64,000 nt of DNA from Ustilaginoidea virens (Eukaryota; Ascomycota; Sordariomycetes; Hypocreales; Clavicipitaceae): contig NC_057320.1 of assembly GCF_000687475.1 (NCBI RefSeq), positions 2,232,001 through 2,296,000 on the forward strand. The letters are read 5' to 3'. This document shows positions 34,663 to 48,395 of the stretch, piece by piece. Below the pieces are notes generated by a model. The model saw only the letters and a list, made by a program, of their open reading frames with translations. It did not search any database and was not told the DNA's origin. The position numbers were made by a program, and so were the translations under genes. The stretch's first letter is position 1; every line of letters begins with the position of its first letter.

Positions 34663-36079
34663 TTATTATTATTAAATTACGCTAAAGGCTATTTAGAGTT
34701 AAATAACCTATCTAGTACTTCTATAAAGATAATTCGGAAAGGAAAAACCTAGTAGTTAGGGGGAAAACCCTTCCTGCATTCTTAAATTCTACTTTTTATC
34801 GCCCCGTAGCGGGGGCGGCGGTTATCTAGTACGTAAGAAGGTAGGGTGCGCAACCGCTTAGGACTATATCTAGCGGTATTATATAGGAAGAGTGCGAGTA
34901 AAAAGTCCTAGAATATTAGGTTTGGGTCGGTAGTCTTATCGGGTAAAAAATAAGGGGAGGGTAAAGCCGGGGGGGTAGGGCTAGCGGCACGCTTGCGATA
35001 GGCATATTCTTGCTAAGCATGCATCTATAGTAGCCTAGGCGCTTCTCGGTATATATTAATTTTTTAATTAGAAGAGAAAGTAAGCTAACTCTAAAGGTTA
35101 AAGCGGGCGGCTTTAGGCATTATATTAGTATATAGGTTAGCGATATCCCTTAATTTAGTATCTTTTCTTCTTTTCTTCTTTTCCTCTATAGCGCTAATTT
35201 TAAGGTATATAATAACCCCTCTATCGCGGTATAAGGCCGGTGCTAACCCTATTAGTAGAATAGCAGCAGTAGTAGTAATAATAGTAGTAGTACTAATAAT
35301 AATAATAAGAATAATAATAGTAAGAATAAAGATACTTAAGCGGTTAGCGATATTAAATAAGGGTGTGAGTATAGATCTTACGCGCGGTGGAGCTATAGCT
35401 AACCCTTATATAGTAGCCTAGAGAACTATATATATGGCCTTATAGGCTATATTTAATGCGCTTAGAGGATCCTAAGTATAAATACTATAGCTAATAAGGT
35501 ATAGACTAGGTTGTATCTACTTTCTAGCGAGGCTAATATAGGTAAAGACCGGTATAGCCTATTATCCTTATGCTTTAGCGGGTAAAATATATATACCCCT
35601 AAAAAGGACCCCTAGGAACCAGGTCTTAATATAAGAACTTTTAGATATATAAGAGATAATTACTAGGGGGGTAAAAGTATATTTTTAATTTATATATAGT
35701 ATAGGTTATTAGCTAATTATTTTTGCCTTTAGGTAGATGACTATAAGGCCCTCTAGTAGAGGGCTAAGTAGGCGTCCGCTTTTTAGGGGTATAATTATAA
35801 GGCAGCAGTAGTAGTAATAGCGGTAGTAATAGGGGCCTTAATATTCCCAAGGTAACCTAAAAGATATTAAACCTTAAAAAAAAGAAGGTTTTTACCTTAA
35901 AATAATAAGCTTATACCTAAGAGGATATCGCTATATTATTACGGGTTTTTTTAGCCTAAAAGAGGGGGGAGGGGGCTTTAAAGGGGGAGTAGACTAAAGA
36001 TAAAAGGGGGGAGAATAATAGGGAGGGCAAAAAAGGGGAGGAAAGGGAGAATACCCTTATTACTAATATAATAACTATT

Positions 36080-39000
36080 AACTAATTTCGGCCTATAGGG
36101 CCTAAGAGATTTACTTATTCCTAGTGCTTTTCGTTTTTATTATAGGATTACTATAAATATTATATAGGGACTATATAGGGGTATTTAATAGCGCCTTTAG
36201 CTATACTATATTAAAGGGATTAAGCAAACTAGAATTAATTAAATTAGTTAATATTAAGTATCTAGTAAGCGATTATCTATATAAGGTATAGTTTATTAAG
36301 TATAATAAATATACTAAATCGGTTATAAAATAGGCTAAAATTGGGACTAAGCCTAAAGAGTATATACCTTTATCTATAGTACTTTAGGTAGGAAAGGATA
36401 ATATAGTAGAGGTTTTCTAGGCTTTCCCTATAGCAGTAGAGAGGTAATAGCACTAAAGGAACTTATTAGAGGTAGAGGAAGGAGTTAAAGCCGATTTTTT
36501 CTATATAAAGTTAGATAAATATTGCTAATTTATACTTTTATAGGCCTTTATACAATCGAGTTATTTTTATTATAAAATAGAAGTCTAATGCCTTTTTGGC
36601 TATTAGGGTCTTATACTAAGGGTATCTTGCCTTTATTACTACCTAATTACTTTATTATCGATTATATTAATCTTTTATTAGTTTTTTTTAGCTAAAAGCT
36701 AATAAAAGTTAAAGTTAGGAAATAGGGTATAGGCTAAAGGTCTATAATTACCCTTCCTTTATTAATATTAGAGTATTACTATTATTACTACTAATATATA
36801 GTTAATCCTTTTAGTTATACCTATTTTAGTTATTCTTTTGAGGAACTACTAATAGATATAATTAAGATAAAGGTTAATTAGAGGTATAGCTGCCTTAGTC
36901 TTAAAGGTATTTAGTAGTATAACCTTAAAGGCCTTAGTAATTATATAAAGGCAGGCTAATTATTTTATAGCTAGGGATTTTATAATGCCTTTTATTACCC
37001 CTCTAGGGGCGGTAGGGGTATATTATACCCTCGCGCTAAAGGCGATAAAGGTTTAAATAACCTATATATAGATAAAGCATACTTCCCGATATTAGCAGCC
37101 CTAAGTAGAGGCCGCTATTACTATAAGTATAAATCGCTACCGCTTAAGTTTCTTTATAATCTTAATATAATATTCCTTTTATTTTAACTTATAATAGATT
37201 TCGACCCCTAAGAATTTAATATACTATTTCGGCTATATTATAGCGGTCCTAAGTTATACTAGGGTTTTATCCGCCTTATATATATAGGTAAAGTAGATAA
37301 GCTTGCTTTTACTAAGGTTAAAATTTAGTCCTACTTATTTAGATTAATTATTATAAATAGCCTATACTTTCTTAAGTAATACTTTAGTCTCCCCTATATT
37401 TCTCTTATAGGCTATAATATTAATATTATCGGTAAAGCTTAGTATAATAATTAATATAACCTCTTATAGTCTTTTATAGAGTAGTATAATATAAATAAGG
37501 AAGAGGATAAAAAAAAAAGGGGGATCCTTAAAGGACCCTAGTAGTAATTAATAATTTATTTATAAATTGCCCTTTAAAGTAGATTTACGCTAAGCGCGAT
37601 TTAGTAAAGCTATATATTTATACTACTAGCTAAGGTAGGAGCCCTTTCTCTAATAGTAGGTAGATAAAGTAGGTATAATTAATAATATTGAATGCAGCTA
37701 AAATATCTAATTAAAGTAATAAGGCGATCCCGCTATAATGCTAGATTATGCATATAATTTCGACTAATATGCTTAATACTATATCGGTTAATTAGTTTAC
37801 TTTATTACTTATTTAAAGGTCTAAAAAAAAGTTGCCTTCTTTAAGAGTAGTAGTAAGCCGCTATATAACTATAGCTTTTATAACTTTTCCTATTAAGTTA
37901 AAAAGTAATATTAGTCTCTAGCCTCTTACCTTAAAGTACTCTTTTAGCTTTTTCTTTAGTTTCTATAGTATTACTACTTTAGCCTCCTAATATTAAGCTA
38001 GATAGTACCTAATACAGTATATTTTATTTAGGGGATATATAAGAGCGGTAATAAGTAGGGGGCTATAAGCTTTAAGGAATCCTATTAGGAGCCTATCGAG
38101 GCCTAATGCTTTTTAGCCTACTATATTGCATAATACGATATATACCTTTTTATAAGAAAAGGAATTAATAGGGGGGAATATAATAATAGTAAGCTAAGGG
38201 AATATTAAGTTAGGGATATTTTTATAAGTAGCTTAAGAGGTAAAAAAGAACTATTTAGTAAAGACTTATACTTTTTCCTTATATATTATAGCTTTTAGGC
38301 CTAGGCCGCCTTATTCTAATAGAGGGATCTCTTTTAATTTAAGCAGGAGGCTACTATATAGATAGGCTTATTTCTCTAAGGACTATAGGTCGGCATTTTA
38401 AGCGGTAGCTTTATTAAAGGCTTTTCTTTATAATTAGTGCTATTCCTTTTATATAATATAGGACTAAATTGCCCCTGCCTTTTATATAGCACTAAGATTC
38501 TCTAGGGTATAATATACTACTTATTTTCGGTAGGCCTTTTTTATAGTATTTTAGGCTATTTTAGTGCGGGAGTTCTACTAGGGCTCTATATTAAAAGCTT
38601 TAGAAGCCTTCTTTAGGGCCGCAATATTAGTAATACTCTAGAATTAGCCGGTAAGCTATATAGTATATATATCTATTTCGGCAGGAGAGTAGAGTAGGGC
38701 TTTAGTATAGGAGGTAACAAATTAGTTTTTAGCTTTAATTTAAGTAAGGTATTAATTAAAAGACTTCTAATTATTCTTTATAGGGGGGGCTTTTATATAG
38801 TAATTGCCGGTATTAATATATATAAGCTAGGGGATATAGTTAGATCTAATAAGATTAGCGTTTCTAAGATATTCTACTATAATATCTTATATAACTTATA
38901 TATAGTCGATAGTATTATTTCTCTTTTTAGGTGCTTACCTTATTACCTTACTATAAAAGGTAGCTAGTCTAAGCCGCTATTAGATCGTAAGTTTAAAAAA

Positions 39001-39400
39001 GATATTAATCCTAAATAAGGTTTAGTCTAAATTATCCTAAAAAGGATAATATATATTAAAATCTCTAATAAAGGCACTATAAGGGCGGGATAAAAGCTTA
39101 GTAAATACAATAAAAAGGGTTATCTAATTTAGTTTATAGCCTAAAGAGTAAATTAAGTAGATATTAGTATATAGTAAAAAGATTTTATATTAATCGGGTC
39201 CTTTCTCGCTAGACTATATACTAGGCCTATATCGCTTATAGATATATATCGCTACTCTCCTACTATATAATACTAATATATATCTTCTAAGGTTAGGGCT
39301 TAGCAGGGCCTATTTAGGCGCAATAGGTTCTTAAATCGCTATAACGTTAGGCTTACGCTAATAGTAAAATGCTAATCTTATAAAAGTAGTTTTCTTCTAT
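36080..39400 (-). pseudogene. LINE-C ORF2 (endonuclease and RT)
   Basis: Placed by alignment to LINE-B. The RT box at 37425-37436 reads Phe-Thr-Asp-Asn on the minus strand, so one catalytic Asp is lost. The C-terminal FNSFF-type segment and ORF2 end lie near 36100-36500. Limits are approximate. Confidence 0.75.
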
Positions 39401-39449
39401 ATATTTTAATAAAGAACTATTATTATACAGATAGTTGCAAGGGAGTTAA

Positions 39450-40900
39450 TAGCGGTAATATATTAGGGGTGGCTATAAGTTAGGTGCCTAAGGTAGGCGC
39501 GGTTATACTATAGTCTAAGGCGGGAGCGGCTTAAAGAAAAGTAGTAATATTACTTCTAGCTCTAATATAGGGGGTCTTATTAATACTTCCGATTAGGCAA
39601 CCTTATTTCTAAGGGGAGGGCTTATATAGGGGAGACCCACTAGCTATATAGTAGCAGCCCTAATCCGCAATAGGGATAGTATTAACGGCTAATATAATAT
39701 ATAAGGCGAAGAGCCTTAGTCTATTACTATAGGAATTTCTAGTGTTTTCCTATTATTTATTCGCTACCTTATAGAGATAGGACTATACTAGGTAAAGTCT
39801 ATAATAGTTAAGGCAGGATTCGCATTAGTTCTATATTATAGCTAGGCAACCTTATTCACCCTCTAGGTGGTATTTAGAACCGCACTAGCTATAGTAGGCT
39901 GCCGCTATATAATATGCAGTAATATAACTAAATTTAAAGTAATTATAGTACTAGCGGGGGTATATAGCATTATTATAAGGTTCGGCTTTAAATATCTCTA
40001 CTTAGTATATAATACTAGCCTTATAGAGCTTATTTATAAGGTCGATAGAGTTAACCCTTATAATTAAGAGTATTTATATTATAGTCCCCTTAAGGTAGTA
40101 AAAAGAAACCCTAATAAAGCCCTCTTTATTAGCTTTAATAAAATTCGACTAGATATTTTCTATTATAATATTCGCGGTATAATAGGTCGGGAAACTTTTA
40201 ACAATAATACTAAATAAATATTGGTTAAGTTCTGCCTTTTAGCCGAAGGCAGGGCAGACCTAGGCTATATCTATAATATAGCTTACTTTTTCTTCTTTAA
40301 AGGTAACGATTATCTTACTACTATAAAGCTTATAGGCCGCGACTACCGCTCCCTTAGCGGTAGCCCTATTAACTATATCGATAATTTTAATTAGGATATA
40401 GTTTTAGAGGATTTTACTAATAGTATTTCCTTTAATAAGGATTTTACGGTAAATATAGGGGGGTACCGCTAGGGGAGCTAGGCTGCATTAGGGTAATATA
40501 GCGGTAGTATATCCTTATACAATAATAGATGCCTATATAATAGGGGCTAATATAGTCTTTAGGAGATTCTATATAGCCTTATTAACTATAGTTTTAATCA
40601 TCTATATTAGGGTTCCAATAGGGGTATAAATATTTCTTAGGTTAGTCTCCTATTAGGCGGTTTCTACTATAAAATTTATAGCCTTTTATACTCTTCTTAA
40701 TACCGCTAGGGGGATATAGTCCTATAGCTCTTTTATAAAGTTTTTAATAATATCGGCTATAGGTTGCATCCGCCTCTAGGTAGGCTCGGTCTCGGTTTAG
40801 TAATACTATATACTATTCGCAATTATAATAGTCAGGTTATAGCGGCTATATATAATGCCGCCCTTATTCCCTCTATCGATATCTATTACTTTATTCGCGC
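39450..40900 (-). pseudogene. LINE-C ORF1 (gag-like)
   Basis: Homologous to LINE-B ORF1. The first zinc knuckle falls at about 39909-39950 and reads YYNYFKFSYITAYY, so every Cys has become Tyr and the His is also Tyr. A plus-strand frame at 39867-40067 is only its antisense shadow. Confidence 0.7.
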
Positions 40901-41064
40901 CTACTGCGCCTACTCTTTAGATATGATACGCTATAGGTAAGGGGGGTAAATAGACGAGAAAAAGCGATTAGAAATATTAGAATTAATTTTAGAGGCGGTT
41001 CTGTGCCGCTACCTAGGTGCGGGCGAAATCGCGAAAGTTTTTTTTAGGGGCAGTTATCCTCCTT

Positions 41065-42000
41065 TACTGCCTGACTATAAGATATTAAAAGAAACTAAAT
41101 TGCTTTCCGGCTAGATATAATATAAAATATAAAGGAAAGTTTCTTATCTATTAAGTAAAGGCTATATATTATAAGCATAGAACGAGTGTATATCTAATAC
41201 GCAGTAATAAGTCATTCGATATTAGTAAAAGATAATATATTATAACGGAATTAGGTAAAGTCAAAATAGTCCTTAGTAAGGTTTCGTATTATTAAAAAGA
41301 CATTAGGCTTAATATAAGTTCTTTTGATATAACCGCGCAAAACAATAGGAAGAATAATATAGCCCTGAGCTAGTTCTTATATTCTCTAAGAATCTAAATA
41401 TTGTAGTAGTAATTAAAGTCGTCTTTAGGTCGGGGGGAATAGTATTTCGTAGAATATATTATTTGTAAGCTCTGCCCCGGTAGTAGTAAGCACGTCGTTA
41501 AATATAAGAGATATTAAGACCCTAAATAGACTTTAATATTCTAAATAGGCGGTATCGATAGGTCGGCTGCGTATATAGTCTAATACTGGAAATAGGTTAT
41601 CTGGCTTTATATTAGCGCTTAATTTAGAGGCGAAGTAGTATAAATAGAGAAATATAACTAACCGAGAATATCTATTAGACGCCACTAAGTATATATCCCT
41701 AATATTATTCTTGCGTTTGCCTGTCTTAACTTTGCAGGTTTATTTCTGATTTGTATTGCATTAAGTAAAAGCTACTCACTATATCGACCAAACTTAATTA
41801 TATTAAAATTAAGATTAGCTCGATCTTCACTTAATATAAGATAGTAACGATAGGGCTTTTTTGCTTTATAGTTAAGGCATCTAGCTAGCCTCTATTGCGA
41901 TGGTATATCGCCTAAAATTACGCCGATAAATTAATAGATAAACTGCTTTTTACTTTATATTGATACTTCTATCCTAGCATCTAACTTATGCAGATAATAT
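41065..42000 (-). pseudogene. KDZ/Plavaka-like transposase gene, middle segment
   Basis: It joins the 48396-50400 piece across LINE-D and the 33230-34662 piece across LINE-C. The frame is readable throughout with Gln/Trp-type stops. GVILGDIPSQQR (about 41888-41918) corresponds to the conserved GDMPQQ block of this family. A segment that in relatives has a Cys-x2-Cys pair follows (now KPYRYYLI, Cys to Tyr), then DRANLNFNIIKFGRY. The family's catalytic residues cannot be assigned with confidence from sequence alone. Product and activity are inference. Confidence 0.6.
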
Positions 42001-42496
42001 TATTATTATTATTAAAATACGCTAGAGGCTATTTAGAGCTAAATAACCTATCTAGTACTTCTATAAAGATAATTCGGAAAGGAAAAACCCGGTAGCCGGG
42101 AGGAAAACCCTTCCTGCGTTCTTGATTTCTACTTTTTGTCGCCCCGCAGCGGAGGCAGCAGGTATCCAGTGCGTAAGAGAGTAGGGTATGCAACCGCTTA
42201 GGACTATATCTGGCGGTATTGCATAGGAAGAGTGCGAGTAAGAAGTCCCGGAATATCGGGTCTAGGTCGGTAGTCTTATTAGGTAAGAGGTAAGGGGAGG
42301 GTAAGGCCGGGGGGGTAAGGCCAGCAGCGCGCTCGCGATAGGTATATTCTTATCAGGCGCGTATCTATAGTAGCCCGGGCGCTTCTCGGTATATATTAAT
42401 TTTTAGTCGGAAGAGAAAGTAAGCCGATTCTAAAGGTTAAAGTAGGCGGCCTTAGGCACTGCATTAGTATATAGGTCAGCAATACCCCCCGACTTA

Positions 42497-43090
42497 GTGC
42501 CTTTTCTTCCTTTCTTCTTTTCCTCTATAGTGCTAATTTCAAAGTATATAATAACCCCTCTATCGCGGTATAGGGCCAGTACTAACCCTATTAGCAGAAC
42601 GGCAGCAGCAGCAGCAATAATAGCAGCAGTAATAATAATAATAGTAAGAATAATAATAGTAAAAACAATAATACCTAAGCGGTCGGCGATACTAGATAAG
42701 GGGGTGAGTATAGATCTTACGCGCGGCGGAACCGCAGCTAACCCTTATATAATAGCCCGGCGAACTACGCGTATAGCCTTGCGGGCTATATCTAACGCGC
42801 TTGGAAGATCCTAAGCATAAATACCATAGCTAATAAGGTATAGACCAGGTCGTACCCGCTCTCTAGCGAGGCTAATATAGGCAGGGACTAATACGGCCTA
42901 CTATCCCTATGCCCTAGCGGGCAAGATATATATACCCCTAGAAAAGACCCCTAGGAACCGGGTCCTAATATAAGAACTCCTAGATGCGTAAGAGACTATT
43001 GCTGGGGGGATAGAGGTATATTTTCGATTCGTATATAGCGTAAGTTACTGGCTAATTATCTTTACCTTTTAAGTGGACGACTATAAGGCC
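42497..43090 (+). pseudogene. Antisense open frame in the LINE-D 3' region
   Basis: Opposite to the LINE, an open frame starts at an ATG at 42497. It has a signal-like hydrophobic start (MPFLPFFFSSIVLI), an Ala/Ile-rich repeat stretch, then IDLTRGGTAANPYIIARR. It continues past three Gln-type stops to KIYIPLEKTPRNRVLIQEL (about 42920) and beyond. The same peptide can be read in LINE-C (about 35180-35720) and LINE-E. D has one extra base near 43060 relative to the others, which breaks frame comparison there. It may be an unrecognised antisense gene or just conserved LINE sequence open by chance. Confidence 0.35.
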
Positions 43091-43459
43091 CTTTAGTAGA
43101 GGGCCAAATAGGCATCCGCCTCTTGGGGGCGTGGTCGGGCGGCGGTAATAGTAGTGGCGGCAGTAATAGGGGGCCTTAGCGCTCCTAAGGCAATCTAGGA
43201 GATACTAGACCTTAAAGAGAAGAAGGTCCTTACTTTAGAACGATAAGCCTATACCTAAAAGGATATTACTATATCGTTATAGGTTTTCCTGGCTTAAGAG
43301 GGGGAGGAGGGGGCTTTAGAGGGGGGGTAGGATAGGGACGATAGGGATAAAGGGGGGGAGGGCAGCAGGGGGAGTAAGGGGGGGGGGGGGAAAGAGGATA
43401 CCCCTAATACTAAAATAATAATTATCGACTAGTTTTAGCCTATAAGGCCTAAGAGACTT

Positions 43460-46400
43460 ACTTATTCCTAGGGCTCCTTATTCGCACTTTAGGATTACTA
43501 TAAATATTATACAGGGGCTATATAAGGGTATTCGGTGGCGCTTTTAGCTATACTATATTAAAGGGATTAGGCAAGCTAGAATTAATCGATTCAGTCGATA
43601 TTAAGTATCTAATAAGCAATCGTTTATATAAAATATAGTTTATTAAGTGCAATAGATATATTATATTAATCGCGAAGTAAGCTAAAGCTGGGACTAGACC
43701 TAAAGAGTATATGCCTTTATTTATAATACTTTAGATAGGAGAGGATAATATAGTAAAGGTCTTCTGGGCCTTCCCTATAGCAGTAGAGAGGTAATAGTAC
43801 TAAGGGAACTTATTAGAGGTAGAAGAAAGAGTTAAAGCCGATTTTTTCCATATAGAGTTAGGTAAGTATCGCCGATTTATGCTTCTATAGACCTTTATAT
43901 AGTTAGGTTATTTTCACTATAGATTAAAAGTCTAATGCCCTCTCGGCCGCTAGGGTCCTATACTAAAGGCATTTCGCCTTTACTATTGCCTAATTATTCT
44001 ATTATTAGTTGTACTAATCTTTTACTAATTGCTCTTCGGCTAGAAGCTAGCTAAAGTCGGGATTAGAGAATAGTATATAGGCTAAAGGTCCTTAGTAACC
44101 CTTCCTTTATCGGCATTAGAGTATTACTACTACCGCTATTAATATGCAATTAATCCTATTGGTTATGCCTATTTTATCTATTCTTTTAAGGAATTACTAA
44201 TAGATATAATTAAAATAGAGGTTAATTAGGGGTATAGCCGCTTCAATCTTAAGGGTATCTAGCGGTATAGCCTTAAAGGCCCCGGTAACTATATAGAGGT
44301 AGGCTGACTATTCTATAGCTAGGGATTTTGCAATGCCTTTCGCTACCCCTCTAGGGGCGGTAGGGGTATACTATACCCCCGCGCCGAAGGCAATAAAGGT
44401 CTAAATAACCTATATATAGACTAGGTGTACTTCCCGGTATTAATAGCCCCAGGTTGAGGCCGCTATTACTATAAGTATAAGTCGCTACCGCTTAAGTTTT
44501 TTTATGATCTTAATATAGTATTCCCTCTATTTTAGCTTATAGTAGATTTCGATTCCTAGGAATCTAGTATACTACTTTAGCTGGATTATTATAGTCCTAA
44601 GCCGTATTACGGTCTTATCCGCCTTATATATATAGGTGAAATAGATAAGCTTGCTTTTACTAGGGTTAAAGTTAAATCTAGCTTATTTAGACTAGCTATT
44701 GCAGATAAGCTATACTTTTTTAAGTAATACTTTTATCTCCCCTATATCTCTCCTATAGGCTATAATATTTATATCGTTAGTAAAGCCTAGTATAATAATT
44801 AAGGCTACCTCTTATAGCCTTTTATAGAGCGGTATAATATAGACGAGGAAGAGGATAAAGGAGAGGGGGGACCCTTATAGTACCCTGGCGGTAATTAGTA
44901 ATTTCTCTATAAGCTATCCCTCGAAATAGATCTATATTATTTGCGAATCGGTAAAGCCGTATACCTATACTACAAGCTATAGCGGGAGCCTTTTATTAAA
45001 GAGTAGGTAGATAAAGCGGGTATAATTAACTATATCGAATACTACTAATATATTTAGTTAAAAGAGCAAGGCGATCCTACTATAGTGCTAAGTCGTGCGA
45101 ATAATCTCTACTAATATATTTAATACTATATCGGTTAACCGGTTTGCCTTATTACCTATTTAAAGATCTAGAAGGAGGTTGCCTTCCTTAAGGGCAGCGG
45201 TAAGCCGCCTTATAACCGCGGCTTCTATAACCTTCCCTATTAGGTTAAGTAATAATATTAGTCTCTATCTTCTTACCTTTAAGTATTCCTTAGGCCTTTT
45301 CCTAAGCTTCTATAGTACTATTACTTTAGCCTCCTAAAATTAGGCCGGGTAATACCTAATATAGCATATTTTATTAAGGAGGTGTATTAGGGTTTAAATA
45401 AGTGGAGGGCTATATACTTTAAAGAATCCTACCGGGAGCTTATCGGGGCCTAATGCTTTCTAGCCTGCTATATTATATAATATAGTGTATACCTTTTTGT
45501 ATATAAAGGAGTCTATAGAGGGGAATATAGCAGTAGTAAGCTAAGGGAATATCGGGTCGGGGATATTATTATAAATAGCCTAAAAGATAGGGAAGAACTA
45601 TTAGGCGAGTACTTATGCCTTCTCTTCGTGCATTATTACCTTTAGGCCTAAATTGCTTTATTCTAACGGGGGGATCTCTTTTAATTCGGGCGGGAGGCTA
45701 TTATATAGGCAGGCCTATTTCTCTAAAGACTATAGGTCGGCATTCTATATAATTGCTTTATTAAGGGCCTTTCGCTATAACCAGTGCTATTCCTCCTAAA
45801 TAATATAAGACTAGATCGCTCCTACTTCTTAGGCGGCACTAAAGTTCTCCAGGGTATAGCATACTACCTATTTTCAGTAGGCCTTTTTTGCTGCTATTTA
45901 GGCTATCTTAGCGCAGGAGTTCCACTAGGGCTCTATACTAAGAGCTTTAGGTGCCCTTTTTAGTGCCGCTATATCGGCGATACTCTAGAGTTAGCCGGTA
46001 AGCTATTCGGCGTATATATCTATCTTAGCAGGGGAGTAGAGTAGGGCCCTAGCGTAATAAGTAGTAAATCGGTTTTTTGCTTTAGCTTAAGTAAGGTATC
46101 GATCGAGGGACTTCTAGCCGTTCTTTAAAAGGGGGGCTTTTACATAATAGTTATTAATCTTAATATATATAAGCTAGGGGATATAGTCGGACCTAATAAG
46201 GTTAGTATTTCTAAGATATTCGACTATAATATCCGGTATAACCTATATATAATCGATAGTACTATTTCTCTTTCTTAGGGCCCTTTTTATTACCTTACCG
46301 CAAAGAGTGATTAGCCTAAGCTGCTACTATATTATAAGTTTAAAGAGAGTGTCGATATTAGGTAAGGTCTAATCTAGGCTATCCTAAAGAGGGTGGTATA

Positions 46401-46750
46401 TATTAAAGTCCCTAATAAAGGCACTATAGGGGTAGGGTAGGAGCTTAATAAGTACGGTAAAAGGGGTTATTTAGTTTAGCTTATAGCCCGGGGAGTAGAT
46501 AGAGTAGATATTAGTATATAGTAGGGAAATCTTATACTAGTTGGTTCTTTTATCGCTAGACTATATGCCGGGCCCGTACCGCTTGTAGATATATATCGCT
46601 ATTCTCCCGCTATATACTGCTAATATATATCTTCTAAGGCTAGGGCTTAATAGGGTCCGTCTAGGCATAATAGGTTCTTAGATTACTATAATGTTAGGCT
46701 TGCGCTAGTAATAAAGTGCTAATCTTACGAGGGTGGTTTTCTTCTATATA
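43460..46750 (-). pseudogene. LINE-D ORF2 (endonuclease and RT)
   Basis: Homologous to LINE-B ORF2. The RT box at 44773-44784 reads Phe-Thr-Asn-Asp, with the first Asp lost. Limits are by alignment and are approximate. Confidence 0.75.
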
Positions 46751-46799
46751 TTCTAATAGAGGACTATTATTATATAGATAATCGCGAGGGGGTTAGTAG

Positions 46800-48230
46800 C
46801 GGCGGTATAATAAAGGTGGCTATAGGTTAGGCGTTTAAAGCAGGCGCGGTCGTACTATAGTCTTATATAGAGGCAGCTTAGAGGAAAGCGGTAATACTAC
46901 TATCGGCCCTAATGCGGGGGGTCTTATTGATGCTTCCGACCGGTCGGCCTTATTTCTAGGGGGAGGGCTCACGCGGGGGAGATCTATTAGCTATACGGCA
47001 GCGGCCCTAATCTGCGATTAGGATAGTATTAGTATCTAATGCTATATATAAGGCGAAAAGCCTCAGTCTATTATTATAAGAATTTCTAGCTTTTTCCTAT
47101 TATTCGTTCGCTACTTTATAGAGGCAGGATTACATTAGGTATAATCCGTAATAATTAAGGCAGGATTTGCGTTAGTTCTATATAGTGGCTAGGCAGCTTT
47201 AATCGCTATCTAGGTGGCGTTTAAAGCCGCACCAGCTATAGCAAGCTACCGCTATGCAATATGCAGCGATATAGCTGAATTTGAAGTAATTATAGCACTA
47301 GTAGGGGTATATAGTATTATTATACGGTTCGGCTTCAAATATCTCTATTTAGTATATAATGCCGGCTTTATAAAGCTTATTTGTAAGGTCAATAGAGTCT
47401 ACCCTTATAATTAGGGGCGCTTATATTACGGTCCCCTTAGGGCGGCAAAGGGAGACCCTAGTAAAGCCCTCTCTATTAGCTTTAGTAAGATTCGACTAGA
47501 TATCTTCTATTACGGCATTCGCGGTATAATAGGTCGGGAAGCTTTTAACAATAATACTAAATAAGCATTAATTAGGTTCTGCCTTTTAGCCGAAGGCGGG
47601 GCATACCTAAGTCGTATCTATAGTATACTTCGCTTTTTCTTCTTTAAAGGTAATAATCATATTGCTACTATAGAGCCTATAGGCCGCGACTACTACTCCT
47701 TTAGCGGTAGCCCTATTAACTATATTAACGATTTCGATTGGGGTATAATTTTAGAGGATTTTACTTATAGTATTTCCTTTAATAAGGACTTTGCGGTAGA
47801 TATAGGGGGATACCGTAAGGGGAGCTAGGCTGCATTAAGGTAGTATAGCGGCTGCGAGCCCTCGTACGGCAATAGATACCTATATAATAAAGGCTATTAT
47901 AGGTTTTAGGAGATTCTATATAGCCTTATTAACTGCGGTCTCGATCGTCTATATAAGGGTTCCGATAGGGGTATAGATATTACTTAGGTCGGCCTCTTGC
48001 CAGGCAGTCTCTACCATAAAGTTTATAGCCTCTCTCATTCTTCCTAGCACTATTAGGGGAATATAGTCCTAAAGCTCTTTTATAAAATTTATAATAATAT
48101 CGGCTATTAGTCGCTTCCGCCTTTAGGCAGGTTCGGTCTTAGTCTGGTTGCACTGCATGCTATTCGCGATCGTGGTATTAGGGTTATAGCAGCTGTGTGC
48201 TATGCCGCCCCTATTCCCTCTATCGATATC
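46800..48230 (-). pseudogene. LINE-D ORF1 (gag-like, zinc knuckle)
   Basis: The first zinc knuckle at about 47258-47300 reads CYNYFKFSYIAAYC: outer Cys residues are kept, the inner Cys and the His are Tyr. It is better preserved than in LINE-C. A plus-strand frame at 47214-47414 is its antisense shadow. Confidence 0.72.
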
Positions 48231-48395
48231 TATTACTTTATCTGCGCCCGCCGCGCCTACTCCCTAGATGCGATGCGCCATAGGTAAGGGGGGTAAACGG
48301 ACGAGAAAAAGCGATTAGAAATATCAGAATTGATTTTAGAGGCGGTTCCGTACCGCTACCTAGGTGCGGGCGAAATCGCGAAAGTCTTTTTTAAT

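Larger units (their letters stand above)
34663..41064 (-). mobile_element. LINE-C: full-length Tad1-like LINE
   Basis: The duplication TACTGCCTGACTATA flanks it (34648-34662 and 41065-41079). The TAA-type tail is at the low-coordinate end and the 5' end carries the TTTCGCGATTTCGCCC block. About 25 bp beyond that block (AGGAGGATAACTGCCCCT on the minus strand) may be the true element start, missing from B and D. Heavily RIPed. It interrupts the KDZ-like gene. Confidence 0.92.
42001..48395 (-). mobile_element. LINE-D: nearly full-length Tad1-like LINE
   Basis: The duplication TTATGCAGATAATAT (41986-42000 and 48396-48410, possibly 3-5 bp longer) flanks it. It has a TAA-type tail at the left and the TTTCGCGATTTCGCCC block near 48380. 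It interrupts the KDZ-like gene 0.9 kb from LINE-C, in the same orientation. It is less RIPed than LINE-C over much of its length. Confidence 0.93.

Noticed and set aside
39867..40067. Plus-strand frame also present at 47214-47414
   Set aside because: Both are antisense to LINE ORF1 across the zinc-knuckle region; similarity only reflects the shared LINE.
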